Of a stretch of DNA of 6,552 nt, positions 1 to 6,197 are shown piece after piece. The stretch covers positions 1 through 6,552 of the forward strand of contig JAWSUW010000173.1 of assembly GCA_033549245.1 (NCBI GenBank), given 5' to 3'. Made by a program: the position numbers and the translations under genes. The notes below the pieces were generated by a model. It was given only the letters and a program-made list of their open reading frames with translations, had not been told where the DNA came from and did not search any database. How positions within the stretch are numbered: the stretch's first letter is position 1; each line of letters begins with the position of its first letter. Origin of the DNA: Fusibacter_D sp033549245 (GTDB lineage Bacteria > Bacillota > Clostridia > Peptostreptococcales > Acidaminobacteraceae).

Positions 1-12
1 TTTTTTTTTTTT
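1..12. terminator. Possible edge of a bidirectional terminator
   Basis: Twelve consecutive T residues open the window, six bases beyond the stop codon of the pullulanase gene. Read on the minus strand this is an A-run just after the stop, which is the usual first half of a bidirectional intrinsic terminator. Read on the plus strand it would be the T-tract of a hairpin lying to the left. The stem itself is outside the window, so this is an inference from the run and its position only. Confidence 0.35.
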
Positions 13-18
13 GCGGAA

Positions 19-2775
19 CTATTTATTTCCCGACAGCCCCTTTTTTCTTGCGATGACTATGCCGCTTACGACGATTACTGCTACTATTCCCGCATAAATG
101 TAAATGGAATTGTCCGGTCCATCATTTTGGGAAAGTTCTAGTGTCTCACCTTTAATCAACACATCCGCTGATGATAGAATCAAAGCAGACTGTGCGGGCA
201 CTATTGTAATACCACCTTTGAGTTTAACTCCACCATCAATAGTGACCTGATCACGATTCAATAGCGTAGTGTAATCCGCTCCCGGCAAGTTCACACCAAT
301 GTCACTGTCACCCCCGTTAAAAAGAAGCAGCAACGTTTCGTCTTTATCCGGATCCGCATCTTTGTGGATCATATAGCCGATCATTTGGTCTTCAATTTCG
401 ATCAGTGATTCCTCTGTATCATCGAAGAAAGTGATCCTCTGCTCAACTTCCTGCTGTGTCTCAAGTCTCATTGCAGGATACGCTTTGCGGAGTGAGATGA
501 GTCCTTTGTAATATTCAAAAACTTCCTGGTACTCGGCTTTTCTGTTCCAATCGATCTGATTGATGGCATCCGAGGATTTATAGCTGTTATGATCTCCAGA
601 CTTGGTTCTTAAAAAATCCACTCCCGCATGTAGGAAAGGCATGCCTTGTGAGGTCATGACAATCGCATTGCTCAGTTTATGCATCTGTATACGCTCAGCA
701 TCAGTCGCCTCAGGATTTGTAACCAGGAACTTATCCCATAGAGTGAGGTTGTCATGAGCGGAAACATAATTCACAGACTGAGACGGATGTGACGCCCATG
801 GCTTATTCGAATAATTCACCAGGTCATAATTGATCTGAGGATGTAAGACCGCACCCACAATACCGAATTTCACACTTTCCTCAAGTCCTTCAGCACCACC
901 TGCAAATCCAGCCTCCTCAGCATTGAACACATGACCTTTGATTCCGTCACGCATCTCATCGGCAAACGCACCGATACGATCCACAGCTTGCATATTCGCT
1001 TTTATGAGTCTCTCGCTGTCCGGCAAAGTCGATGTGCCTCCTGTCCAGCCCTCACCATATAAGATGATGTCAGGATTTATGGCTCTGAGCTCGGATTCAA
1101 TCCATTTCATGGTTTCAATGTCATGGACACCCATAAGGTCAAATCTGAATCCGTCCACATGATATTCCTTCACCCAGTGTATCAGTGAATCCGTAATCAG
1201 CTTTCTCACCATGATGCGTTCTGATGCAGTCTCATTACCTGTACCTGATGCATTGGAGTATGCCCCATTATCCATTCGATAATAATAGTCTGGCATGATC
1301 AGCGTCAGATTGGAATCCCCGCTGAGTGCGGTGTGATTGTACACCACGTCCATGATCACCCCAATGTTTTCATCATGAAGTCCTTTGATCATCTGTTTCA
1401 TCTCTTGAATTCGAACCTCTCCACTAAAAGGATCGCTGGAATAAGAACCTTCTGGAACGTTATAGTTTTTTGGATCGTACCCCCAATTGAAGACATTGTC
1501 CTCAAGTCGACTTTCATCGATACTGTTGAAATCATACATAGGAAGTATCTGGACATGTGTGACTCCAAGTTCTTTCAGATGTGAAAGACCCGTTGAAACG
1601 CCCTCTTTTGTCTGGGTATCCTTTTCGACCACTCCTAGAAATTTCCCCGAATTTTCGATTCCCGATGAAGGATGAATCGACAAATCCCTGATATGCATTT
1701 CATAGACAATGGCGTCATTCATCTTTTTATACACAGGTCCTTTGTCGTCTGACCATCCGCTAGGGTTTGTTCTCTCAAAATCCACAACCATGGATCGGTC
1801 ACCGTTCACCCCTGCACCCACTGCATAAGGATCATAGGTCTCCTTTATGATGCCATCTATGGACACTGAAAAAGTATAATAGACACCATGAAGATCGCCC
1901 TCTTTGACAGAACTCCAAACGCCCTTATCGCCTTTCGTCATCGTAATGCTCTCAATTAACGTGTCTCCATCACCCGATTCGTATAGATTCAGTGTGACTT
2001 CGTCAGCCACAGGTGACCAGACTTTGAAATCCGTGGACTCATCTGAATATATCGCCCCTAACTTCCCGTCGTATCCAAATTGACTTTCAAAAGCCTCAGA
2101 ATCATACAGACCCGCCAGATCGATGCCCACAGGCAAATAATCTTGAAACATGGTTTGATATTTGTTGCCGATAATCACAGATTCCTTTAAAAGGACCACA
2201 AAATTCTGAGCCATTGCTCCCCCACCGGCGCTTATGGCAGCAGGCTCAATGGCATTGCCCTCTTGATCCGCGATGGAGAAGTCAGTTCTCATCTGAGCGA
2301 CTTCTATCGGTTTGGAGCTCGTTAGTTTCAGTGTCTTTTCATCTATGAAAGACGCTGCGAGAAATTTTGGTGAGAGATCGATTTCATTTTCATCAAAATA
2401 AATGGACTCACTTCCTTGAATCAAATAAAATTCAAGATTGCCTTCCTCATCGATTTGACTTGTAGGAACAAATCGATCCGAATCAACATCTTTTGCTTCC
2501 CATTCCCCTTTTCTGACTATGAATCCTATTTCTTCGATATCGGCTATATCCTCCAACATCACTCTAGCCACTTTACCAAACTCATCTTCTTCACTGAATT
2601 CGTAGGCAGCCCCGTTTTGCCCATTTGGCCAGATCCACATATTCCATCCTTCATAATTGCCATCAAAACGATGATAGTGGATGATCATTTCGGTCTGATC
2701 GGCTGCAAAGCTGTGAATAGGCACTGATGTCACTAAAAGGATCAGTAACAATAGCATACTTATCTTTTTTTTCAT
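19..2775 (-). CDS. pulA: Secreted, membrane-anchored type I pullulanase (GH13)
   Basis: This 918-residue enzyme should hydrolyse alpha-1,6 branch links in pullulan, starch and glycogen-derived dextrins outside the cell. Residues 1-25 are a signal peptide (Lys-rich start, Leu-rich core, likely cleavage near SFA/A). Residues about 29-105 look like a CBM41 starch-binding domain (aromatic motif WNMWIWP). Residues 130-230 form an Ig-like linker region, about 235-335 a CBM48-type domain, and about 350-770 the GH13 barrel. The barrel carries the type I signature NWGYDP (430-435), region I DVVYNH (476-481), region II GFRFD with the nucleophile Asp546, region III YGEGW with the acid/base Glu575, and region IV SAHDN with Asp675. 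All catalytic residues are present. A beta-rich C-terminal domain follows, then a membrane helix (about 890-908) with a basic tail and no LPXTG motif. The ATG at 2775 is chosen because GAGGGAG (2782-2788) lies 6 bases upstream. It has its own promoter and a palindromic operator, so maltodextrin control is likely. Confidence 0.95.
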   Translation of the reverse strand: MKKKISMLLLLILLVTSVPIHSFAADQTEMIIHYHRFDGNYEGWNMWIWPNGQNGAAYEFSEEDEFGKVARVMLEDIADIEEIGFIVRKGEWEAKDVDSDRFVPTSQIDEEGNLEFYLIQGSESIYFDENEIDLSPKFLAASFIDEKTLKLTSSKPIEVAQMRTDFSIADQEGNAIEPAAISAGGGAMAQNFVVLLKESVIIGNKYQTMFQDYLPVGIDLAGLYDSEAFESQFGYDGKLGAIYSDESTDFKVWSPVADEVTLNLYESGDGDTLIESITMTKGDKGVWSSVKEGDLHGVYYTFSVSIDGIIKETYDPYAVGAGVNGDRSMVVDFERTNPSGWSDDKGPVYKKMNDAIVYEMHIRDLSIHPSSGIENSGKFLGVVEKDTQTKEGVSTGLSHLKELGVTHVQILPMYDFNSIDESRLEDNVFNWGYDPKNYNVPEGSYSSDPFSGEVRIQEMKQMIKGLHDENIGVIMDVVYNHTALSGDSNLTLIMPDYYYRMDNGAYSNASGTGNETASERIMVRKLITDSLIHWVKEYHVDGFRFDLMGVHDIETMKWIESELRAINPDIILYGEGWTGGTSTLPDSERLIKANMQAVDRIGAFADEMRDGIKGHVFNAEEAGFAGGAEGLEESVKFGIVGAVLHPQINYDLVNYSNKPWASHPSQSVNYVSAHDNLTLWDKFLVTNPEATDAERIQMHKLSNAIVMTSQGMPFLHAGVDFLRTKSGDHNSYKSSDAINQIDWNRKAEYQEVFEYYKGLISLRKAYPAMRLETQQEVEQRITFFDDTEESLIEIEDQMIGYMIHKDADPDKDETLLLLFNGGDSDIGVNLPGADYTTLLNRDQVTIDGGVKLKGGITIVPAQSALILSSADVLIKGETLELSQNDGPDNSIYIYAGIVAVIVVSGIVIARKKGLSGNK

Positions 2776-2781
2776 TCCCTT

Positions 2782-2788
2782 CTCCCTC
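2782..2788 (-). promoter_or_regulatory. Ribosome binding site of the pullulanase gene
   Basis: On the minus strand GAGGGAG lies 6 bases before the ATG at 2775. A second purine block (AGGGA) directly abuts the start and is too close to be the main site. This supports the chosen start, which is also followed by a good signal peptide. Confidence 0.65.
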
Positions 2789-2791
2789 TTT

Positions 2792-2807
2792 GTGCAATCG
2801 GTTGCAC
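2792..2807. promoter_or_regulatory. LacI/GalR-family (MalR-like) operator palindrome
   Basis: GTGCAATCGGTTGCAC is a 16-base inverted repeat centred on CG, with seven of eight pairs Watson-Crick and the remaining T opposite G. The pattern GCAA-N-CG-N-TTGC is typical of operators bound by LacI/GalR-family sugar repressors, including maltose/maltodextrin regulators of Gram-positive bacteria. It begins about 7 bases downstream of the predicted pullulanase transcription start, where bound repressor would block initiation or early elongation. It fits the CcpA cre consensus poorly because the outer W positions are C and G. The regulator is not encoded in the window. Confidence 0.75.
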
Positions 2808-2820
2808 GTTTATTGTTTCA

Positions 2821-2849
2821 ATTATACCAAATTTGTTAGATTTACTCAA
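2821..2849 (-). promoter_or_regulatory. Sigma-A promoter of the pullulanase gene
   Basis: On the minus strand the -35 box is TTGAGT (2849-2844), the spacer is 17 bases, and the -10 box is TATAAT (2826-2821), preceded by TGG as an extended -10. Transcription should start near 2814, giving a leader of about 40 bases that contains the palindromic operator and the ribosome binding site. Confidence 0.8.
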
Positions 2850-2880
2850 TTGAACATTTCATTTTGTGGTAAAATAGTAT
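2850..2880 (+). promoter_or_regulatory. Probable divergent promoter of the proton-channel operon
   Basis: TGG followed by TAAAAT (2870-2875) is an extended -10 candidate. TTGAAC at 2850-2855 resembles a -35 box, but the spacing to TAAAAT is only 14 bases. Its spacing to a second candidate, TAGTAT (2875-2880), is 19 bases. Neither arrangement is canonical, so the promoter probably relies on the extended -10. The upstream boxes abut the -35 box of the divergent pullulanase promoter. Confidence 0.5.
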
Positions 2881-2892
2881 TAGACCATCAAG

Positions 2893-2898
2893 AGGAGG
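2893..2898 (+). promoter_or_regulatory. Consensus Shine-Dalgarno site of the channel-subunit gene
   Basis: AGGAGG, a full match to the anti-Shine-Dalgarno complement, lies 6 bases before the ATG at 2905 and fixes that start. Confidence 0.85.
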
Positions 2899-2904
2899 CC
2901 AACT

Positions 2905-3420
2905 ATGTTGAAAATCATCGCAACAAATCTACTAGGTTATGATCTTTTGATTATCATGGTGGCATTGATCAATGGGTTTTACATCTACCCACGAGCCAAA
3001 CGTTCCAGTATCCAGTTAAGAGACCATCTTCAACCCAAGGTTTACGTTCCTATTGATCTTCTAATGGAAAGGATACGTGGCAAGAACGACAAAAAAATGG
3101 ATCTCAATGCCATGAAAAGCATGCGTTCTGACGAGATTCATTTCTACAGTATTTTCACTTCCATCAACAGTGCTTTTCCAATGCTCGGTATGCTTGGAAC
3201 AATCATCTCACTGCTTGGTATGCTCGATCTTTCACAGCAGGAAGTCGCACTCAATTTTACCGTGGCACTTACATCCACACTTTGGGGACTGATTTTTGCA
3301 CTGATCTTCAAAGCTATTGACGCGGCACTCGGTCCAATCGTCGAGCAAAATCAGGAGAACCTCAAATTGATCCTGGAAAGACTAGATCAAGTGAGTCGAA
3401 TTGAGGACGCTCATGCATAA
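2905..3420 (+). CDS. Small MotA/TolQ/ExbB-family proton channel protein
   Basis: This 171-residue membrane protein looks like the pentamer-forming half of an ion-driven motor, the family that couples proton or sodium flow to mechanical work. Predicted membrane segments are about 11-28, 85-108 and 117-139. The family core is visible: FPMLGMLGT (91-99) matches the P-x-LGLLGT motif of the second conserved helix, and VALTSTLWGL (120-129) matches the A-L-x-x-T-x-x-G-L motif of the third. Thr99, Thr123 and Thr125 are candidate polar channel residues. Aligned by eye, Val120 falls where E. coli ExbB has its channel Glu176, so the helix is more MotA-like there. The protein is shorter than typical ExbB or TolQ (about 230-245 residues) and much shorter than MotA. 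It heads a three-gene operon and overlaps the next gene by 8 bases. Family membership is clear; the process it drives is unknown. Confidence 0.85.
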   Translation: MLKIIATNLLGYDLLIIMVALINGFYIYPRAKRSSIQLRDHLQPKVYVPIDLLMERIRGKNDKKMDLNAMKSMRSDEIHFYSIFTSINSAFPMLGMLGTIISLLGMLDLSQQEVALNFTVALTSTLWGLIFALIFKAIDAALGPIVEQNQENLKLILERLDQVSRIEDAHA

Positions 3421-3967
3421 GAACAATTGGATGGATTTCACACCTCTGATTGATGTATTTCTCATTTTGCTTTTCGTCATACTGTTGAATTCACAAATCG
3501 AGACAAAGAATCAATCGGAGGCATATGACACCTCCATCGAAAACTATCAAAGTCAGATCAACGCCCTTGAGGTGGAACTCCAGGCAATACAGTCCACGAC
3601 ACCTGTATCTGAAATCGAACCTTTTGATTTGGTCAAATACGGTTTTCTCGAAGATAAAATCAATGTTGTTGATGTGTCGCTTAGAACCACAGGCAATCGT
3701 CTCTGGATCAATGATGAGCCGACAGATCTCTACTTGATCTTTACAGATCAAAGCACCCCTGAAGCAAGGAGCGCACAAAAGAGCCGCATCAAAAAGGCCT
3801 TGATGGATGAACTACAATCCGAAAAAGTCTCCAACATAATGACGCTGTTCACACTCGAAGAGGATGGCAATGTGTATCGCTACGCATACCTACTAGTAAC
3901 TGAAAGCATTACCGAGTTGATTCAGGAACTCGGAATCGATCAGACTTTCTTCCTTCCAAAACCATAA
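3413..3967 (+). CDS. ExbD/TolR/MotB-like proton-channel partner protein
   Basis: This 184-residue protein is the expected partner of the preceding channel subunit. A short cytoplasmic start leads into one membrane helix (about 10-26) with the motif DFTPLIDVFLILLF. Asp14 sits where ExbD and TolR carry the proton-carrying Asp (TP-x-IDV). Residues about 33-64 are polar and Glu/Gln-rich with a coiled-coil-like heptad pattern. The remainder is an extracytoplasmic alpha/beta region (for example NRLWINDEP, then an amphipathic Lys/Glu helix, then YRYAYLLVTESITELIQELGI). This is compatible with an ExbD/TolR fold but is too divergent to be certain by eye. No OmpA-type peptidoglycan-binding domain is present. 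I chose the ATG at 3413, which overlaps the upstream stop by 8 bases and has TGAGGA 5 bases before it. An upstream TTG at 3401 is in frame but would use that same sequence as coding. Translational coupling with the upstream gene is likely. Confidence 0.8.
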   Translation: MHKNNWMDFTPLIDVFLILLFVILLNSQIETKNQSEAYDTSIENYQSQINALEVELQAIQSTTPVSEIEPFDLVKYGFLEDKINVVDVSLRTTGNRLWINDEPTDLYLIFTDQSTPEARSAQKSRIKKALMDELQSEKVSNIMTLFTLEEDGNVYRYAYLLVTESITELIQELGIDQTFFLPKP

Positions 3968-3970
3968 ATG

Positions 3971-3978
3971 AAAGGTGG
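3971..3978 (+). promoter_or_regulatory. Ribosome binding site deciding the start of the third operon gene
   Basis: AAAGGTGG lies 5 bases before the ATG at 3984. An in-frame GTG at 3975 falls inside this site, so it is unlikely to be the start. Confidence 0.7.
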
Positions 3979-3983
3979 TTCCC

Positions 3984-4361
3984 ATGAGCTTCTCAGACAA
4001 CAAAAAAAAGAAAAGAAGATGGTTCAAAAGCATACTTATTCTAATACTTCTAGTTCTATTGCTTATCTTGCTCGATGGAAGATTCGGCATCGGAGATGGC
4101 CTTTTCCTAAATTCACCTTCAAGTTCACCCGACACTGAAAATCCAGAAGAATCAAGCACTACACAGTCCACAATACTTATTAATGACAACAATATCATAT
4201 ACGAAAACGAAAGCATCCTAATGGTGACACTTGAGTCCATCATAGCTGATGCGCCAGAAGACCACATGTTCATTCTGGTGGATGAGATGGCAAACAACTC
4301 ACTGTTTGAATCTGTTGAAAAATTGCTGAAAGACTCAGGTCATATGTATACTATTGAATAA
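3984..4361 (+). CDS. Single-pass protein with an ExbD/TolR-like outer domain
   Basis: This 125-residue protein has a very basic start (KKKKRR, 7-12), one Leu/Ile-rich membrane helix (about 14-31), a Ser/Pro/Thr/Glu-rich flexible linker (about 43-62) and a compact C-terminal domain (about 63-125). That domain reads like the extracytoplasmic part of ExbD/TolR: a strand, INDNNIIYENE, a helix, APEDHMFILVDE, then SLFESVEKLLKDSGH and a final strand. This matches the family order in which a hydrophobic strand ending in D is followed by the helix of the form V-x-x-LLK-x-x-G. The membrane helix has no channel Asp, so it could not carry protons as ExbD does. The gene starts 16 bases after the previous stop and ends 4 bases before a strong terminator, so it is the last gene of the operon. 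The domain call rests on pattern matching by eye. It may be a plug, anchor or second D-type subunit. Confidence 0.6.
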   Translation: MSFSDNKKKKRRWFKSILILILLVLLLILLDGRFGIGDGLFLNSPSSSPDTENPEESSTTQSTILINDNNIIYENESILMVTLESIIADAPEDHMFILVDEMANNSLFESVEKLLKDSGHMYTIE

Positions 4362-4364
4362 CAA

Positions 4365-4398
4365 AAAAATCAGCCCAATAATTAAAGGGCTGATTTTT
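4365..4398. terminator. Bidirectional intrinsic terminator between convergent genes
   Basis: AAAAATCAGCCC (4365-4376) pairs perfectly over 12 bases with GGGCTGATTTTT (4387-4398) around a 10-base AT-rich loop. Both strands therefore show a GC-containing stem followed by a T-run. It ends the proton-channel operon on the plus strand and the membrane-protein gene on the minus strand. Confidence 0.93.
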
Positions 4399-4425
4399 AT
4401 TTATTTAAGGTTTGATCCAACCAAA

Positions 4426-6114
4426 CTACATCATAAAATTGTTTTTTACAAGCGCAGATACAAAATAGGTCATAAAACCAAACATATAAATATAGATCTC
4501 AAAGCCTAAAAACAGGCTGTAATTGAGTGCTTGATTCGTATAATAAGGATGTTCCCTACGCCAGAGATAAAGCATCCATAGCGCATATGCGGACGTTGCG
4601 AGAGGCAACACTATCATGACTACAGGGTTTCCGAATAAAAATGGGTAAATATGTCCATAAAACAGAAAATCCGAATTGTCTATCGCGGTGATATAAAATT
4701 TAAATCCTATCGTAAACAGAATCAAAGCATAATAAACTTGTTGTCTTTTACGTTCATCATCAAATGGTGCAAACCTTTGATATAAAAGAGCCGAGACTAC
4801 CACTAAGACAATTACCCAAAGAATCGGTGAAATCTTGGTAATAAGGGTCACAAGTCCAATAAACATATTGTTCACAAATGCGACAACCGATGCGAGAATC
4901 AGCATGGCATAATCCGTCTTGTGCATTTGTTTGGCATAACTGATCCACTCCGCACCTTCACCAGCCAAATAAATATTTGTTGTCTGATCTACTTTATCCG
5001 CCCATAATAATACCGGTCCGTTTGGAGTTTCAAAATAATGATACCCTACAGGATAATTTCTGGTGATGGTAAGTCTTGAATTTTCTATCATGATATCACC
5101 GTCACGTGTATACTGAGAGATATTTGTGAACTGTCCTCCTCGTGTCTGAGGGTATCTCGAAATTCCGTTATTGATATGATCCAGGGTTTGAAGTGCGCCG
5201 AGCACATAACTGACTTGATTGTCCTTTACACCGGTAATGATTGGATCAAGGTCGGTTCTCACATGGTAAAGAGGTCTAAATGATAATTCTTTTGAAGTAC
5301 TCTCATCAAGTTGCCATATACCCATGACCGTCGGAGTCCCCGGGGCCAGATGATCAAACAAGCTACTTGCTATGGTGATTACTCCATTTTCTATATAAAT
5401 ATCTTTATAATATCCATATGTTTTTTGTTCGGCGACTGTCGTTGCTTCAATGACTTCCATGATTCCATCGGATATTTTGACAAACCTTCCACCATCTTCA
5501 GCATTGAGTGCAGCTACAATACTTCTTTCCGAGACTTCAAGAGTAAGACGTTTCAAATTCACATAGCCATCTGCTGTACCTATCAATTCCAGTCCATCAT
5601 AGAATTCTGTGATCTCATCATCCCCTGTGACTACAATATCCCCTGATGCGGAAAAATGTTCGGAATGCTCTGATACGATTTGACTGTCTATGACTTCAAG
5701 ATTGGTTGCATCCACTGTGAGACGTTCCAGTTTCTTTCTGTCACTCAAATAGATGTAGTATCCCGCATCCACGCTCTCTATTTCAATCACTCTCAACTGA
5801 TTGAGTTCATCATGCTCAAAAAGTTCTTCTTCTAATATTCGACCATACCAATCCAGTTTATGTAGTTTTATGCCTTCCTTGCTTATATGAGTGAGTATGA
5901 AGCCCGATTGATCATGATTGATGCTGATGTCGATTTTTCTGTAATCCGAAGTCAGTCCTGTTACACTTTCCACACCTATAGACCATGAAGGTGAAGGCTG
6001 TTTTTCTTCTATCGTTTTTTCTGACCATGTGAAGGCCACAAGCATGATGATCGTTGCAAGAGTAAACCAGAATTTCCAAGACATGATCCATAAAACTTTC
6101 TTCTCTTTTTTCAT
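4426..6114 (-). CDS. Unrecognised multi-pass membrane protein with large outer domain
   Basis: I do not recognise a family for this 562-residue protein. A basic start (KKEKK) leads into a membrane helix at about 15-30 (WFTLATIIMLVAFTW). Next is a stretch of about 370 residues (31-400) without membrane segments, rich in alternating beta-strand patterns, with repeated units such as KLDWYGRILEEEL, YYIYLSDRKKLERL and GGRFVKISDG. This suggests a beta-propeller-like extracytoplasmic domain. About five further helices follow at 402-420, 427-446, 459-477, 496-517 and 530-556, with a charged loop (FDDERKRQQ) between the second and third. The start at 6114 is preferred over two in-frame ATGs at 6129 and 6126 because GGGGGAT lies directly upstream of it and would otherwise be coding. 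It is convergent with the proton-channel operon and divergent from the tRNA, so it is probably monocistronic. I saw no convincing promoter. A sensory, transport-accessory or envelope role cannot be distinguished. Confidence 0.8.
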   Translation of the reverse strand: MKKEKKVLWIMSWKFWFTLATIIMLVAFTWSEKTIEEKQPSPSWSIGVESVTGLTSDYRKIDISINHDQSGFILTHISKEGIKLHKLDWYGRILEEELFEHDELNQLRVIEIESVDAGYYIYLSDRKKLERLTVDATNLEVIDSQIVSEHSEHFSASGDIVVTGDDEITEFYDGLELIGTADGYVNLKRLTLEVSERSIVAALNAEDGGRFVKISDGIMEVIEATTVAEQKTYGYYKDIYIENGVITIASSLFDHLAPGTPTVMGIWQLDESTSKELSFRPLYHVRTDLDPIITGVKDNQVSYVLGALQTLDHINNGISRYPQTRGGQFTNISQYTRDGDIMIENSRLTITRNYPVGYHYFETPNGPVLLWADKVDQTTNIYLAGEGAEWISYAKQMHKTDYAMLILASVVAFVNNMFIGLVTLITKISPILWVIVLVVVSALLYQRFAPFDDERKRQQVYYALILFTIGFKFYITAIDNSDFLFYGHIYPFLFGNPVVMIVLPLATSAYALWMLYLWRREHPYYTNQALNYSLFLGFEIYIYMFGFMTYFVSALVKNNFMM

Positions 6115-6117
6115 ATG

Positions 6118-6124
6118 ATCCCCC
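6118..6124 (-). promoter_or_regulatory. Ribosome binding site deciding the start at 6114
   Basis: On the minus strand a run of five G followed by AT lies 3 bases before the ATG at 6114, with the G-run itself 5 bases away. It overlaps the codons that would follow the two upstream in-frame ATGs (6129, 6126), neither of which has an equally good site upstream. Confidence 0.6.
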
Positions 6125-6156
6125 ATCATTGTTGAAACTTTGCTGCAAAATGGCTC

Positions 6157-6185
6157 TTGTTATTTTCACAAAAATCCTTTATAAT
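6157..6185 (+). promoter_or_regulatory. Sigma-A promoter of the tRNA-Thr gene
   Basis: The -35 box TTGTTA (6157-6162), a 17-base spacer and a perfect TATAAT -10 box (6180-6185) put the transcription start near 6192. That leaves a leader of only about six bases before the mature tRNA 5' end. Confidence 0.82.
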
Positions 6186-6197
6186 AACTAAGGACAT

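Noticed and set aside
938..1675. Plus-strand frames inside the pullulanase gene
   Set aside because: They lie antisense to strongly conserved catalytic coding sequence, lack ribosome binding sites and have no recognisable features.
2792..2807. Reading the palindrome as a CcpA cre site
   Set aside because: It shares the CG centre but breaks the consensus at the two W positions and is more symmetrical than cre sites. A sugar-specific LacI-type operator fits better, although CcpA binding cannot be excluded.
2727..2942. Plus-strand frame of 71 codons across the pullulanase start and the intergenic region
   Set aside because: It runs through both promoters, the operator and the start of the next gene. 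It has no ribosome binding site and its low-complexity composition does not resemble a protein.
3401..3412. TTG start giving four extra residues to the ExbD-like protein
   Set aside because: The ATG at 3413 has TGAGGA at proper spacing and is directly followed by the channel helix. The TTG would place that ribosome binding site inside the coding region and has no better site upstream.
3975..3983. GTG start for the third operon gene
   Set aside because: The GTG is part of the AAAGGTGG ribosome binding site of the ATG at 3984.
3893..4297. Minus-strand frame of 134 codons antisense to the second and third operon genes
   Set aside because: The sense frames have ribosome binding sites, membrane helices and family motifs. 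This one is only their complement.
6115..6129. Upstream ATG pair as the start of the large membrane protein
   Set aside because: The G-rich ribosome binding site would be coding, and no comparable site precedes 6129. The ATG at 6114 begins a typical Lys-rich membrane-protein start.
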